Assembly: GCA_965216585.1 (NCBI GenBank)
Contig: CBDCGC010000003.1
Coordinates: 2,480,001-2,544,000 of the forward strand
Direction: 5' to 3'
DNA: 64,000 nucleotides
Origin: CADEER01 sp965216585
GTDB lineage: Bacteria; Desulfobacterota; Binatia; HRBIN30; CADEER01
Shown: positions 1 to 8,186 of the stretch, piece by piece
Layout: every line of letters begins with the position of its first letter
How positions within the stretch are numbered: position 1 is the first letter of the stretch
Position numbers and translations under genes: made by a program
The notes under the pieces: generated by a model
The model's database searches: none
What the model was told of the DNA's origin: nothing
What the model saw: the letters and a program-made list of their open reading frames with translations, nothing else

Positions 1-78
1 TCATCGCCGAGGTACGGGATCGTAGCAGCTCGTTCGGTGCCAGCGCGACCCTTCGCGCCGTGCCGAAAGGTGCAGCGG

Positions 79-513
79 CTAGAATATGACCTGCACCGCC
101 ATACCGACCTGGGCGAGGAACCCCACTCCGAAGAGCAACGCCCGCCAAGGTTGCAGGTGCAAGGCATAGGCGAAGGTATGGGCGACGCGGGTGACGGTGT
201 AGGTCCAGCAGTAGATCGCTGCGGCACTGGCCGACGCACCGCTCAGCACGTAAACGAGCCCGAGGGCAAAGAAAATTGGAATGTTTTCGCAATCGTTGCG
301 TTGGATACGAAGTGCATGCGCGACACTTGGATTCTCCGCCCCGACCGCGGTCGCTCCCTGGCCAAAGACGCGAGCGTCCTCCGTGTTGACGTAACCCGCT
401 GAGCGCTGTCGCTGGACGCCGGTAAACACGGCGGACCCAAGCATCTTGAGCGAGAGGATTGCGACGCAGGTTGCATAGGTCTGAAACGCCGCGCTGCTTA
501 GCACCTCATTCAT
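79..513 (-). CDS. MAPEG family membrane protein
   Basis: A 144-residue integral membrane protein that resembles the MAPEG family (membrane-associated proteins in eicosanoid and glutathione metabolism). The middle holds the family-like stretch NPSVAHALRIQRNDCENIP, where an Arg/Asn-rich segment follows the first helix. Four hydrophobic segments fit the usual four-helix bundle, near residues 8-28, 70-90, 92-110 and 120-142. The start at 513 is chosen because a purine-rich AAGAAGGGGG site sits just upstream and the first helix follows directly; the longer frame to 651 overlaps the divergent gene. Bacterial members are often of unknown substrate, so glutathione conjugation is possible but not shown. 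The gene diverges from the penicillin acylase gene at 618. Confidence 0.85.
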   Translation of the reverse strand: MNEVLSSAAFQTYATCVAILSLKMLGSAVFTGVQRQRSAGYVNTEDARVFGQGATAVGAENPSVAHALRIQRNDCENIPIFFALGLVYVLSGASASAAAIYCWTYTVTRVAHTFAYALHLQPWRALLFGVGFLAQVGMAVQVIF

Positions 514-617
514 CTCACATCCCCCTTCTTGCAACGAGCTTAAACCACGAAAACCGAGCCGTGGCGACCCAGCGCTCAGCTTGGCTGTTCGACGACAATT
601 CACTACGTTGGGCGGCC

Positions 618-3137
618 ATGCCGATCTCGGTCCGACTCGCGGTGATCGCACTCGCTCTGAGCTCGTTGATCAGCGGCTGCGGTATCGGCCAGTTGTTCTC
701 TTACCTGCTCTGGCCGACCTATCCGGTCTTTGACGATGGCCTGACCGTCGTCATGAACGGATTGCGTGAAGAGACACTGGCGAGCAAGCGCAGTGACGGA
801 CTGTGGCGAATTGCAGCTACGAACGAGATCGACGGCCTGCGCGTTCTCGGCTACCTGCAAGCGCGTGATCGAATGGGACAGCTCGATCTCTTCCGTCACC
901 TGGCACGCGGCGAGATCGCCGAGCTCGTCGGCGACCGACCGTTTGCCGGCAAGAGCTCGCTCGATGTCGACCGCCTCAACCGCTTCCTCGGTTTCCGCGC
1001 TCAGGCGGGCGATCTCCTGCGTCTGGTATCGGCCGAAGAGCGCCGATCCATGCGCGCCTTTAGCGATGGTATCAACGCGTGGATCGCCGCCGGCCCGCTG
1101 CCACTGGAGCACCGGCTGCTTGGCATCGACACGATCCGCCCATGGAAGGCCGAAGATTCTCTGGCGATCTATCTGATGGTCATGCACGGGCTCGGCGGCA
1201 ACGCCGACCGCGAAATACGCCGCTTGGCAATCGCCTGCGCGGCTGGAATCGAAGCGTTGGAGCGCATCTGGCCAACTGATCTCGAACACTCGGTATACGC
1301 TCTGCCACGCGAGCACCTGCGCGACGAGATATTCCCGGTCGCCCCAGGCATCGTCGCGGAGATGTCTCGAGCTTTGCCCACCTTGTGCCGGCGGAAGTCG
1401 CCGGCCGCACGCGGCGCCCGGCCGGTAGCGGATGGCGCCGTGCTACAAAATCTCAGGCACGGCTGGAGCGCCAGCAACAATTGGGTCGTGTCGGGAAGTC
1501 GAACGCGTTCGGGCAAGCCCCTGCTGTCGAGCGACCCGCATCTGCCGCACATGAACCCACCGATGATCTGGGGGTTCGAGCTGGCCACGCCGGAGTACCG
1601 AGTCGCCGGCTTTACCCTGCCCGGGCTTCACCGCGTCGTCTTCGGTCACAACGGTTCGTTGGCCTGGGGAGCAACGACGAATCACGTCGATCGCCAAGAC
1701 CTGGTCGTTCACAAACCCCTGCTCGAGAACGGCGTCGAGGGCTACGAGATCGACGGTCGCTTCGAGCCCTTCCAGCGCCGCAGCGAAACGTTTCACGTGC
1801 GCGGTGGTGAACCCATCGAAGCAACCGCGCGATTTACCCGCGACGGCCCCCTGCTCAACGACTTGAACACCGAGCTGACCGACCTACTGCCCTTGGTCGC
1901 ACTGCGCACGACACCAATCGGACGCGGCAGAGACCTCGACGGCGCGGCTTCGCTGGCACGCGCGCGGACGGTACGCGACTTTGCCACGGCCATCGACAAC
2001 CTGGACCTCGGCTGTTCGAGCTGGGTTGCGGCCGACACCTCCGGTTCGATCGCCTACCGTTCACCGTGCCTGCTTCCCGTGCGCGACGGCTGGCGCGGCA
2101 CCTTCCCCATTCCCGGCTGGTCCTCACGTTACGATTGGAAGTCTTTCGTCGCCAAGGACGAGTTGCCAGCTTCGTTCGATCCCGCTCGCGCTTGGCTGGC
2201 AACGGCAAACAATCAAATCGTTCCAGCAAACAAGTTTCCGACGACCTACAACAACGACGTTTCGGCACCAGCGCGCTACACGAGAATCTCGCAGCTCCTC
2301 GAAAAACACGCCGATCGGCTCGACGCAGATACATCGGCTTCTTTTCAGATGGATCTGCGCGACCTCACCTGGGTGACGATACGGGCAACCGCCATGCGCA
2401 GCGTTTGCGCGCGCTCCGACGGGCCTCCAATGGCGATCCAGGCTCGCCGCATCCTCTGTGAGTGGGACGGTACGATGGATGCGCAATCGGTGGCGCCGAC
2501 GCTGTACACCTTGGTCACGCACGCGCTGGCCGACGCCGCACTGGCAGATGAGTTGCCGGGCGGTGCCGGTGGTGAGCTGTGGAGCTACGTACAGTCCTTT
2601 CCGCAATTTGAGGTCAACGCCCGCTGGTTGTGGACACGCAAAGCCAGCGACGCGGTTTGGGACGACGTGCGAACAGAGGAGCACGAACGACGGGAGCTGA
2701 TCATCGATCGAGCTCTGCGCCGGGCGGTCGAGGTCGCCCGCGACCGCTACGGTAACGACACATCCGACTGGCAGTGGGGAAAGGTCCGCCCCTTCGTGCT
2801 CGAGCACCTATTCGCCACCGGCGGCGGCGTGCTCGGCAGGCTCTTGAACGCCGACCCGCTGGCGATCGGCGGCGGCAACGAAACTCTCTTCAAAAACCAA
2901 TTCTCGCGCGGCCATCGAAAAGACATGAAGGTCGAAATCGGCCCCATCGTCAGGTTCACCATCGACATGAGCGAACCATGGGCGGCGCGCTACACAATGG
3001 CGGGCGGCCAGAGCGGTTGGCCGGGCGCGCCTCACTACGCCGACCTACTAGCCGATTGGGCCGCCGGGCGTTCGCGTCCGCTCACACCACCACCATCTGC
3101 CGGCGACGTGAACGTCACCTTTGCGCCGGGTGACTAG
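618..3137 (+). CDS. Penicillin acylase family lipoprotein (N-terminal nucleophile hydrolase)
   Basis: An 839-residue member of the penicillin amidase / acyl-homoserine lactone acylase family. These are made as one chain that cleaves itself before a Ser which becomes the N-terminal nucleophile of the beta subunit. Here that Ser is residue 286, in the motif SASNNWVVSG, followed by the family segment LLSSDPHLPHMNPP. The N-terminus has a short hydrophobic leader ending LISGC, a lipobox with Cys21, so the enzyme is probably lipid-anchored outside the cytoplasm. The start at 618 places the leader directly at the N-terminus. The amide substrate cannot be told from sequence; candidates are N-acyl amino acids or acyl-homoserine lactones. 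The next gene begins within or just after its stop codon. Confidence 0.9.
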   Translation: MPISVRLAVIALALSSLISGCGIGQLFSYLLWPTYPVFDDGLTVVMNGLREETLASKRSDGLWRIAATNEIDGLRVLGYLQARDRMGQLDLFRHLARGEIAELVGDRPFAGKSSLDVDRLNRFLGFRAQAGDLLRLVSAEERRSMRAFSDGINAWIAAGPLPLEHRLLGIDTIRPWKAEDSLAIYLMVMHGLGGNADREIRRLAIACAAGIEALERIWPTDLEHSVYALPREHLRDEIFPVAPGIVAEMSRALPTLCRRKSPAARGARPVADGAVLQNLRHGWSASNNWVVSGSRTRSGKPLLSSDPHLPHMNPPMIWGFELATPEYRVAGFTLPGLHRVVFGHNGSLAWGATTNHVDRQDLVVHKPLLENGVEGYEIDGRFEPFQRRSETFHVRGGEPIEATARFTRDGPLLNDLNTELTDLLPLVALRTTPIGRGRDLDGAASLARARTVRDFATAIDNLDLGCSSWVAADTSGSIAYRSPCLLPVRDGWRGTFPIPGWSSRYDWKSFVAKDELPASFDPARAWLATANNQIVPANKFPTTYNNDVSAPARYTRISQLLEKHADRLDADTSASFQMDLRDLTWVTIRATAMRSVCARSDGPPMAIQARRILCEWDGTMDAQSVAPTLYTLVTHALADAALADELPGGAGGELWSYVQSFPQFEVNARWLWTRKASDAVWDDVRTEEHERRELIIDRALRRAVEVARDRYGNDTSDWQWGKVRPFVLEHLFATGGGVLGRLLNADPLAIGGGNETLFKNQFSRGHRKDMKVEIGPIVRFTIDMSEPWAARYTMAGGQSGWPGAPHYADLLADWAAGRSRPLTPPPSAGDVNVTFAPGD

Positions 3138-3141
3138 CGAG

Positions 3142-3618
3142 ATGGCGGAGATCCAGGCCGCAGATCCGGCGACGCGGCGCCGGGCGATTCTTTTGGTTCT
3201 CGGAGCAACCGCACTCGGCGCCTTCATGCTCAACTGGGCTGAGGGTAGAGCGAACGCCATCGGCGAGCTGGCCGGGAAAGATCTCGACGCCGCCATCGAG
3301 CAAGCCAAGCTCCTCACTCGCCTGGTCGCCGCGGCGATCTCCATACCGCTGATCGCTTTCGCCGCCTATGCGCGCCGCGTCGCGTCGAAGGTTCGCGCTT
3401 CAGATCAATTCCCCCCAGCCCAGATGAAAGTCGTTCGCGATACACCGGTATTGCGCGGCAGCCGGGCACAGCGGCGCGCCTCCGTCCTCACGGCTTTCGC
3501 CCTCTTTCTGCTCATCGCAGCAGTGGCGATTCCAATCGCCATGGAACGCGTGATCGGTGCCATTGCGAACGACGCTGCCGAGAGCACTGAAGCCGGGCGC
3601 CGACCCGCGACAGAATAG
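3142..3618 (+). CDS. Hypothetical membrane protein
   Basis: About 158 residues, family not recognised. Three hydrophobic stretches are visible: near residues 15-33 (ILLVLGATALGAFMLNW), 62-80 (LVAAAISIPLIAFAAYA) and 115-135 (ALFLLIAAVAIPIAME). This suggests a small inner-membrane protein with basic loops. The ATG at 3142 is taken as the start; GTG at 3130, overlapping the acylase stop codon, and TTG at 3121 are alternatives in the same frame. The tight link to the upstream acylase suggests co-transcription and possibly translational coupling. Its 3' end lies 13 bases from the convergent lexA. Confidence 0.6.
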   Translation: MAEIQAADPATRRRAILLVLGATALGAFMLNWAEGRANAIGELAGKDLDAAIEQAKLLTRLVAAAISIPLIAFAAYARRVASKVRASDQFPPAQMKVVRDTPVLRGSRAQRRASVLTAFALFLLIAAVAIPIAMERVIGAIANDAAESTEAGRRPATE

Positions 3619-3631
3619 CGCCGCGTGGGCT

Positions 3632-4231
3632 TCAGTACTTGCGCATGACCGCGACGACGACGCCGCGGATTTGCAAGTCGGCATCCGAAACGAGGATCGG
3701 CTCGAGTCTCTCGTTGGCTGGTTGCAGCCGGATTTCGCTGCCGTCGCGATAGAAGCGTTTGACCGTCGTATCACCGCCGACGACGGCGACGACGGTTTCA
3801 CCGTTGTCAGCGTCCTGCCGCTCCTCGACGACGATGTAGTCGCCGTTCCATATTCCGTCCTCGATCATGGAATCGCCGCTGACGCGAAGAACAAAGGTGT
3901 TGTTGCGACGGATGAGGTCTTCCGGAACGGAGATGGTCGCCGCGTCTTCGATTTCCTCGATCGGTGCGCCGGCAGCGACCGTTCCAAGCAACGGCAGATC
4001 GACAGCACTCGAACGCGCCGGCTCATCAACCAGCTCGATGGCGCGACTGTGGTTCCAGGTGCGCCGGATCACCCCCTTGGCAGTGAGGTTGGCCAGGTGC
4101 TTGTGCACGGTTGCCGGCGACGACAGCGAAAAGTGCTCGCCAATTTCCTCCAAGGTCGGAGCGTATCCGTGTTCCCGAAGGTATGAGCGCAGGTAGTCGA
4201 GAAGCTCTTTCTGCCGCTTCGTCAGAACCAT
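3632..4231 (-). CDS. lexA: LexA repressor, SOS response regulator
   Basis: A 199-residue transcriptional repressor of the SOS regulon (peptidase S24 family). The N-terminal winged helix-turn-helix covers about residues 1-65 (LTKRQKELLDYLRSYLREHG; SPATVHKHLANL). The self-cleavage site Ala87-Gly88 lies in TVAAGAPIEE. The catalytic dyad is visible as Ser121 (VSGDSMIEDG) and Lys158 (TTVKRF). Length and motif spacing are standard, so it should respond to RecA-ssDNA by autoproteolysis. It is a single-gene unit convergent with the small membrane protein gene; the 226 bases upstream should carry its own operator. Confidence 0.97.
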   Translation of the reverse strand: MVLTKRQKELLDYLRSYLREHGYAPTLEEIGEHFSLSSPATVHKHLANLTAKGVIRRTWNHSRAIELVDEPARSSAVDLPLLGTVAAGAPIEEIEDAATISVPEDLIRRNNTFVLRVSGDSMIEDGIWNGDYIVVEERQDADNGETVVAVVGGDTTVKRFYRDGSEIRLQPANERLEPILVSDADLQIRGVVVAVMRKY

Positions 4232-4296
4232 GGAGCGAAAACATAGCGAAAATCACCCCAGCCTGCAAATTGTCCGGCACCAAAAAAGAATGTTTA

Positions 4297-4359
4297 GAAC
4301 GCATTGAACGACTCACGCCCTGATGGTATTAAGACACCTGTTGTGAATTGTGGTTCAAC
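4297..4359 (-). promoter_or_regulatory. Possible lexA operator region
   Basis: Upstream of lexA the minus strand carries GTTC-N5-GTTC (4297-4309) and an imperfect inverted segment, GTTGTGAATTGTGGTTCAAC (4340-4359). LexA is normally autoregulated, so an operator is expected in this interval. Neither motif exactly matches the alphaproteobacterial GTTC-N7-GTTC, the enterobacterial CTGT-N8-ACAG or the Gram-positive GAAC-N4-GTTC consensus, so this is only a pointer. Confidence 0.2.
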
Positions 4360-4421
4360 TCACTACCTCTAATTCCTCGCAGCGGTGTCCCCCTTCCCCC
4401 TAATCCCTGCGAGGTTCGGCG

Positions 4422-4445
4422 GCGGGGGAGAGCAATCTCCCCCGC
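4422..4445 (-). terminator. Strong hairpin downstream of nitronate monooxygenase gene
   Basis: A perfect 10-bp stem (GCGGGGGAGA / TCTCCCCCGC) with a GCAA tetraloop begins 13 bases past the stop codon of the minus-strand gene ending at 4458. No T-tract follows on the minus strand, so it may be a transcript-end stabiliser or a terminator without a U-run. Confidence 0.45.
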
Positions 4446-4457
4446 GCCCAACCGGCG

Positions 4458-5579
4458 TCAGCTCGAGGGTACGAGGCTTTGCAGCCGCTCGGTCGCCTCG
4501 AGGTATTCCTCGGATAGCTGGTACATGACGTCGCGGACGGTGCGCACGTCGTTCATCATGCCGACCACCTGTCCGACCGGGTTGAACGCAACCGCCTGCG
4601 CTTTGTCGGCGTAGCGGTGGGTGCGCTGCACGGCATCCATGGTGACCATCCCCTGCAGCGGCATTCCGAGATAGCCGGGTGAGTCGGGGCCTTCCCACGC
4701 CTCGGTCCACTCGTTGCGCAGCATGCGACAGGGCTTGCCAGTATACGAGCGCGAACGCACGGTGTCGCGGCTGCTGGCGCCCATGTACGAGTCCATTTGC
4801 GCCGGCGGTGATTCAGCCTCGCGCACCGTCAACCAGAGCGAGCCGGTCCACACGCCCTGCGCCCCCATGGCCAACGCCGCGGCGATTTGATGCCCGTTGC
4901 CGATGCCGCCGGCAGCCAACACGGGCGTCGGATGGACCGCCTCGATCACCTGCGGCCAGAGCACGACACTACCGATCTCACCGGTGTGACCACCGCCCTC
5001 GTAGCCCTGCGCGATGATGATGTCGATGCCGGCGTCCTTGTGTTTCATCGCCTGATCGGGCCGGCCGCACAGCGCCGACACCAACCTCCCAGCGTCGTGG
5101 ATCCTCTTCACGACGTCGTCGGGCGGCGTCCCCAGCGCATTGGCCACCAAGCGCACTTTTTCGTGCCCCAGGGCGACGTCGACCTGCGGGTTTGCCGTCG
5201 CCGCGGTCCAGCCGAGTAGCTCGTGGTGCTTTTCTTCCGGTGGCAGCTCTGGCACGCCGTGCTCGGCGAGAAGCTTCGCCGCAAAGGTGCGATGCTGCTC
5301 GGGAATCAACGCCTTGAGCTGCTCTTCGAGCTTGCTCGGATCGAGCTCGTCCATTCCCTCGTACTTGCCGGGAATGACGATATCGACACCGTAGGGCTTG
5401 TCACCAACCTGCTCATCGATCCAAGCGCACTCGACCTCGAGCTGCTCCGGCGAAAAACCGACGGCGCCGAGCACCCCGAGCCCGCCAGCCCGGCTGACAG
5501 CGGAGACGACATCGCGGCAGTGGGTAAAGGCAAAAATGGGCACTTCGATTCCGAGTTTTTCGCATACCTGCGTGTACAT
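4458..5579 (-). CDS. Nitronate monooxygenase / NAD(P)H-dependent flavin oxidoreductase
   Basis: A 373-residue TIM-barrel FMN enzyme of the nitronate monooxygenase (2-nitropropane dioxygenase) family. It carries the segment AQGYEGGGHTGEIGS, with the family GGHTG phosphate/FMN region, and VLAAGGIGNGHQIAAALAMGAQGV, the standard C-terminal phosphate-binding repeat. Family members oxidise nitronates or reduce quinones with a flavin. The N-terminus MYTQVCEKLGIEVPIFAF is where the barrel starts, which sets the start at 5579; the longer frame overlaps the divergent gene. It is probably transcribed alone, sharing a 167-base divergent promoter region with the WS/DGAT gene. Many homologues near lipid genes have unknown substrates. 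Confidence 0.88.
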   Translation of the reverse strand: MYTQVCEKLGIEVPIFAFTHCRDVVSAVSRAGGLGVLGAVGFSPEQLEVECAWIDEQVGDKPYGVDIVIPGKYEGMDELDPSKLEEQLKALIPEQHRTFAAKLLAEHGVPELPPEEKHHELLGWTAATANPQVDVALGHEKVRLVANALGTPPDDVVKRIHDAGRLVSALCGRPDQAMKHKDAGIDIIIAQGYEGGGHTGEIGSVVLWPQVIEAVHPTPVLAAGGIGNGHQIAAALAMGAQGVWTGSLWLTVREAESPPAQMDSYMGASSRDTVRSRSYTGKPCRMLRNEWTEAWEGPDSPGYLGMPLQGMVTMDAVQRTHRYADKAQAVAFNPVGQVVGMMNDVRTVRDVMYQLSEEYLEATERLQSLVPSS

Positions 5580-5746
5580 CGACGCTCCTCGTCCCCAGGA
5601 TGAGCGAGGCAAGGTAGCAGTCCATCGAAGACGGCGTAAAGACCCGCGTATCGGGGACGAAGCGCGGGGCGGGGTTGCGTCTGCCGGGGGCTCCGTGCTT
5701 CGCTCGCGGGTGCTCACGCACGACAAACCGAGATGGGAGGCCCGGC

Positions 5747-7327
5747 ATGGCTCGTTACACCTACGAGCGCCTTTCGGCACAGGACAATTCGTTTTTGCTC
5801 ATGGAGCAACCCAACGTGCACATGCACGTCGCGGCGACACAGATTTTTGAGATCGGCCCTCTGCGAACAGACGAAGGTGGCATCGACTTCACCGCCATGC
5901 GCCGCTCGATCGAGGCGGTCCTCCATTTGATTCCGCGCTACCGGCAGGTGTTGCAGTGGATACCGCTGGCCAACCACCCGGTGTGGGTAGACGATTCCAA
6001 CTTCAGCATCGACTACCACGTCCGCCACACTAGCCTGCCGCGCCCAGGCACCAACGAACAGCTCAAAAAGCTGGCAGCGCGCATCATGGCGCAGCAACTC
6101 GACAAGCGAAAACCACTTTGGGAGTACTGGGTCATCGAAGGCCTCGAGGGCGACCGCTTCGCCGTCGTGACGAAGATCCATCACTGCATGATCGACGGCA
6201 GCTCGGGAGTGGATCTGGCGCAGATCCTGATGTCGGCCACACCGGAACGCGATCTGCCGGACCCCCTTCCCTACATCCCGCGGCCCGCCCCGAGCAGCGC
6301 CGAGCTCCTCGCCGACCAATTGGCGCGCCGCGTGGCACTGCCGCTGCAGGCTCTCAACGGCCTGCGTTCGCTCGCCGACGAAGCCGGCTCGATTCGCGAC
6401 GACATTCTCGTCCGCCTGCAGGCTCTGCGCGAGCTCGCTTCCTATGCGATTCGTTCGGCATCCCAAACACCCCTGAACGGCAAACTCGGCCCGCACCGCT
6501 ATCTGGATTGGATGATCCTCGATCTCGACGAAATCAAGGCCGTGCGCCGGCGCCTCGACTGCACCGTCAACGACGTGGTGCTGTCGACCGTCACCGGTGC
6601 GGTGCGCAACTACATGATCCGCCGCCGGGTCGACCCGGCCGGGCTCGACTTCCGCGTCTCGGCGCCGGTCAGCGTGCGGCGCGACGAAGATCGAGGCAAG
6701 CTCGGCAACAAAGTGTCGAGCTGGATCGTGCCGTTGCCGCTGGACAAGGCCAAGCCTCTCGAGCAGCTCGAGGAGCTGCATAAACGAACCGAGGATCTCA
6801 AGCGATCGAAACAGGCACTCGGTGTCGAGATGCTGATGGCGGCCGCCGAATGGGCCCCGGCGCAGCTCATTTCACTCGGCTCGCAAGCGACCTCGGGTCC
6901 GATCAACATGATCGTCACCAACGTGCCCGGCCCGCAAACACCGCTCTACACGATGGGTGCCGAGCTTCTCGAAATGTACCCGCAGGTTCCCCTGCTCGAG
7001 AACACCGGCCTCGGCATCGCCTTGGTGTCCTACAACGGCAAGGTCTACTGGGGTTTCAACTGCGACCCCGACCTGGTGACCGATCTGCCGGTTTTCGTAC
7101 AGGAGGTGCGCGCCGCCTTCGCTGCGCTCAGGAAAGCGGCGAACTTGCACTCGGCCGCGCCCTCGATAGCCAAGAAGGAGAAGAGCAGTGCCGAGGTGCG
7201 CACGCTTCCCGTGCGCACGGCAACCGGAAAAAAGGCCGCGCGAAAGAAGACGGTCCGCAAGAAAGCGGCACCGAAACACTCGCGGGCAACCGGAACTCGT
7301 GCGCGCGCCCAGCGCAAACGTCGCTGA
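5747..7327 (+). CDS. Wax ester synthase / diacylglycerol acyltransferase (WS/DGAT) with basic tail
   Basis: A 526-residue acyltransferase that would join acyl-CoA to a fatty alcohol or diacylglycerol, making storage wax esters or triacylglycerol. The active-site motif HHCMIDG is at residues 145-151. The C-terminal WS/DGAT domain includes NMIVTNVPGPQTPLY and LGIALVSYNGKVYWGF. The start at 5747 has a GGGAGG ribosome site and is followed by the usual YERLSAQDNSFLLME opening. The last ~50 residues are unusual: a Lys/Arg/Ala-rich repeat such as KKAARKKTVRKKAAPKHSR, resembling histone H1-like tails. This tail is not part of the catalytic family and may bind nucleic acid, membrane phosphate or storage granules. 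Confidence 0.93.
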   Translation: MARYTYERLSAQDNSFLLMEQPNVHMHVAATQIFEIGPLRTDEGGIDFTAMRRSIEAVLHLIPRYRQVLQWIPLANHPVWVDDSNFSIDYHVRHTSLPRPGTNEQLKKLAARIMAQQLDKRKPLWEYWVIEGLEGDRFAVVTKIHHCMIDGSSGVDLAQILMSATPERDLPDPLPYIPRPAPSSAELLADQLARRVALPLQALNGLRSLADEAGSIRDDILVRLQALRELASYAIRSASQTPLNGKLGPHRYLDWMILDLDEIKAVRRRLDCTVNDVVLSTVTGAVRNYMIRRRVDPAGLDFRVSAPVSVRRDEDRGKLGNKVSSWIVPLPLDKAKPLEQLEELHKRTEDLKRSKQALGVEMLMAAAEWAPAQLISLGSQATSGPINMIVTNVPGPQTPLYTMGAELLEMYPQVPLLENTGLGIALVSYNGKVYWGFNCDPDLVTDLPVFVQEVRAAFAALRKAANLHSAAPSIAKKEKSSAEVRTLPVRTATGKKAARKKTVRKKAAPKHSRATGTRARAQRKRR

Positions 7328-7396
7328 GGCGCCGGAGTTTCTCCCCCTGCCACCCACGACGGCGAAACACCAGGCTGCCGCTTTACGGGCCGGCGC

Positions 7397-8140
7397 TCAC
7401 TTATCCCACCCCTCGGTCGCACCTTGCACCATCGCCAAGGGGCCAACCGGCCAGCGAAAACAGTCGACCATGAGTTGGTTCACGTCGGCCGGTGACGCCA
7501 CGCCTTCGGCGACGACGCGATTCGCCTCCTGGATCATGGCAAAGTAGATCCGGTTGGCGACGAAGCCCCAGTGGGTCGGACTATCCTTGACGACGACAGG
7601 GTTCTTGCCGCATTTCGCCGCGGTGGCCTTGATCGTCTCGACGACACCCGCATCCGTGCGCTCGGTGACGACGATCTCGGCCAGCTTCATCACCACCGGC
7701 GGCGACGCCCAGTGCCAGCCGATGACGCGCTCGGGCCGGTTGGTCGCTGCCGCGATCGCTTCGATCGAAAACCCAGACGTATTCGTCGCCAAAATCGACG
7801 TGGCGGGCGCCTTGGCATCGATCTCGCGAAAGACCTTCATCTTGAGACCGATTTTCTCGGGTACGCACTCGATGATGACGTCGGCCTGCGCCGCCTCGTC
7901 GAGCGACTCGCTGAAATGCAGACGCGCCAGGGCCGCGTCGGCATCTGCACGCGACAATTTTCCTCGCCGCACGCCACTTTCGAGACCGAAACGCCCGGTC
8001 GTCACCTCTTCACGCGCCTTCGACAACGCCTCCGCCGAAATGTCGTAGGACCAGGTTTCGAACCCAGCCGTGGCGACACTCTGGGCGATTCCCGAGCCCA
8101 TGACGCCAGCACCAATCACTGCGATCGTCGAATCAGACAT
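7397..8140 (-). CDS. 3-hydroxyacyl-CoA dehydrogenase family protein, short C-terminus
   Basis: A 247-residue NAD-dependent dehydrogenase of the 3-hydroxyacyl-CoA (3-hydroxybutyryl-CoA) type. The Rossmann motif GAGVMGSG lies at residues 10-17. The catalytic-region His is in GWHWASPPVVMKLAEIV, the counterpart of the common HFFNPVPVMKLVEV segment. The start at 8140 has a GGAGG-like site upstream. The protein stops just after PVGPLAMVQGATEGWDK, about 35 residues earlier than the usual 280-residue enzyme, so the last helices of the dimerisation domain are missing. It probably acts in beta-oxidation or a related acyl-CoA pathway; activity of the shortened form is uncertain. Confidence 0.85.
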   Translation of the reverse strand: MSDSTIAVIGAGVMGSGIAQSVATAGFETWSYDISAEALSKAREEVTTGRFGLESGVRRGKLSRADADAALARLHFSESLDEAAQADVIIECVPEKIGLKMKVFREIDAKAPATSILATNTSGFSIEAIAAATNRPERVIGWHWASPPVVMKLAEIVVTERTDAGVVETIKATAAKCGKNPVVVKDSPTHWGFVANRIYFAMIQEANRVVAEGVASPADVNQLMVDCFRWPVGPLAMVQGATEGWDK

Positions 8141-8186
8141 TCCTAGTTCCTCCGTTTGTCATTTAGCCGTTCATCGCCGGAACCGA

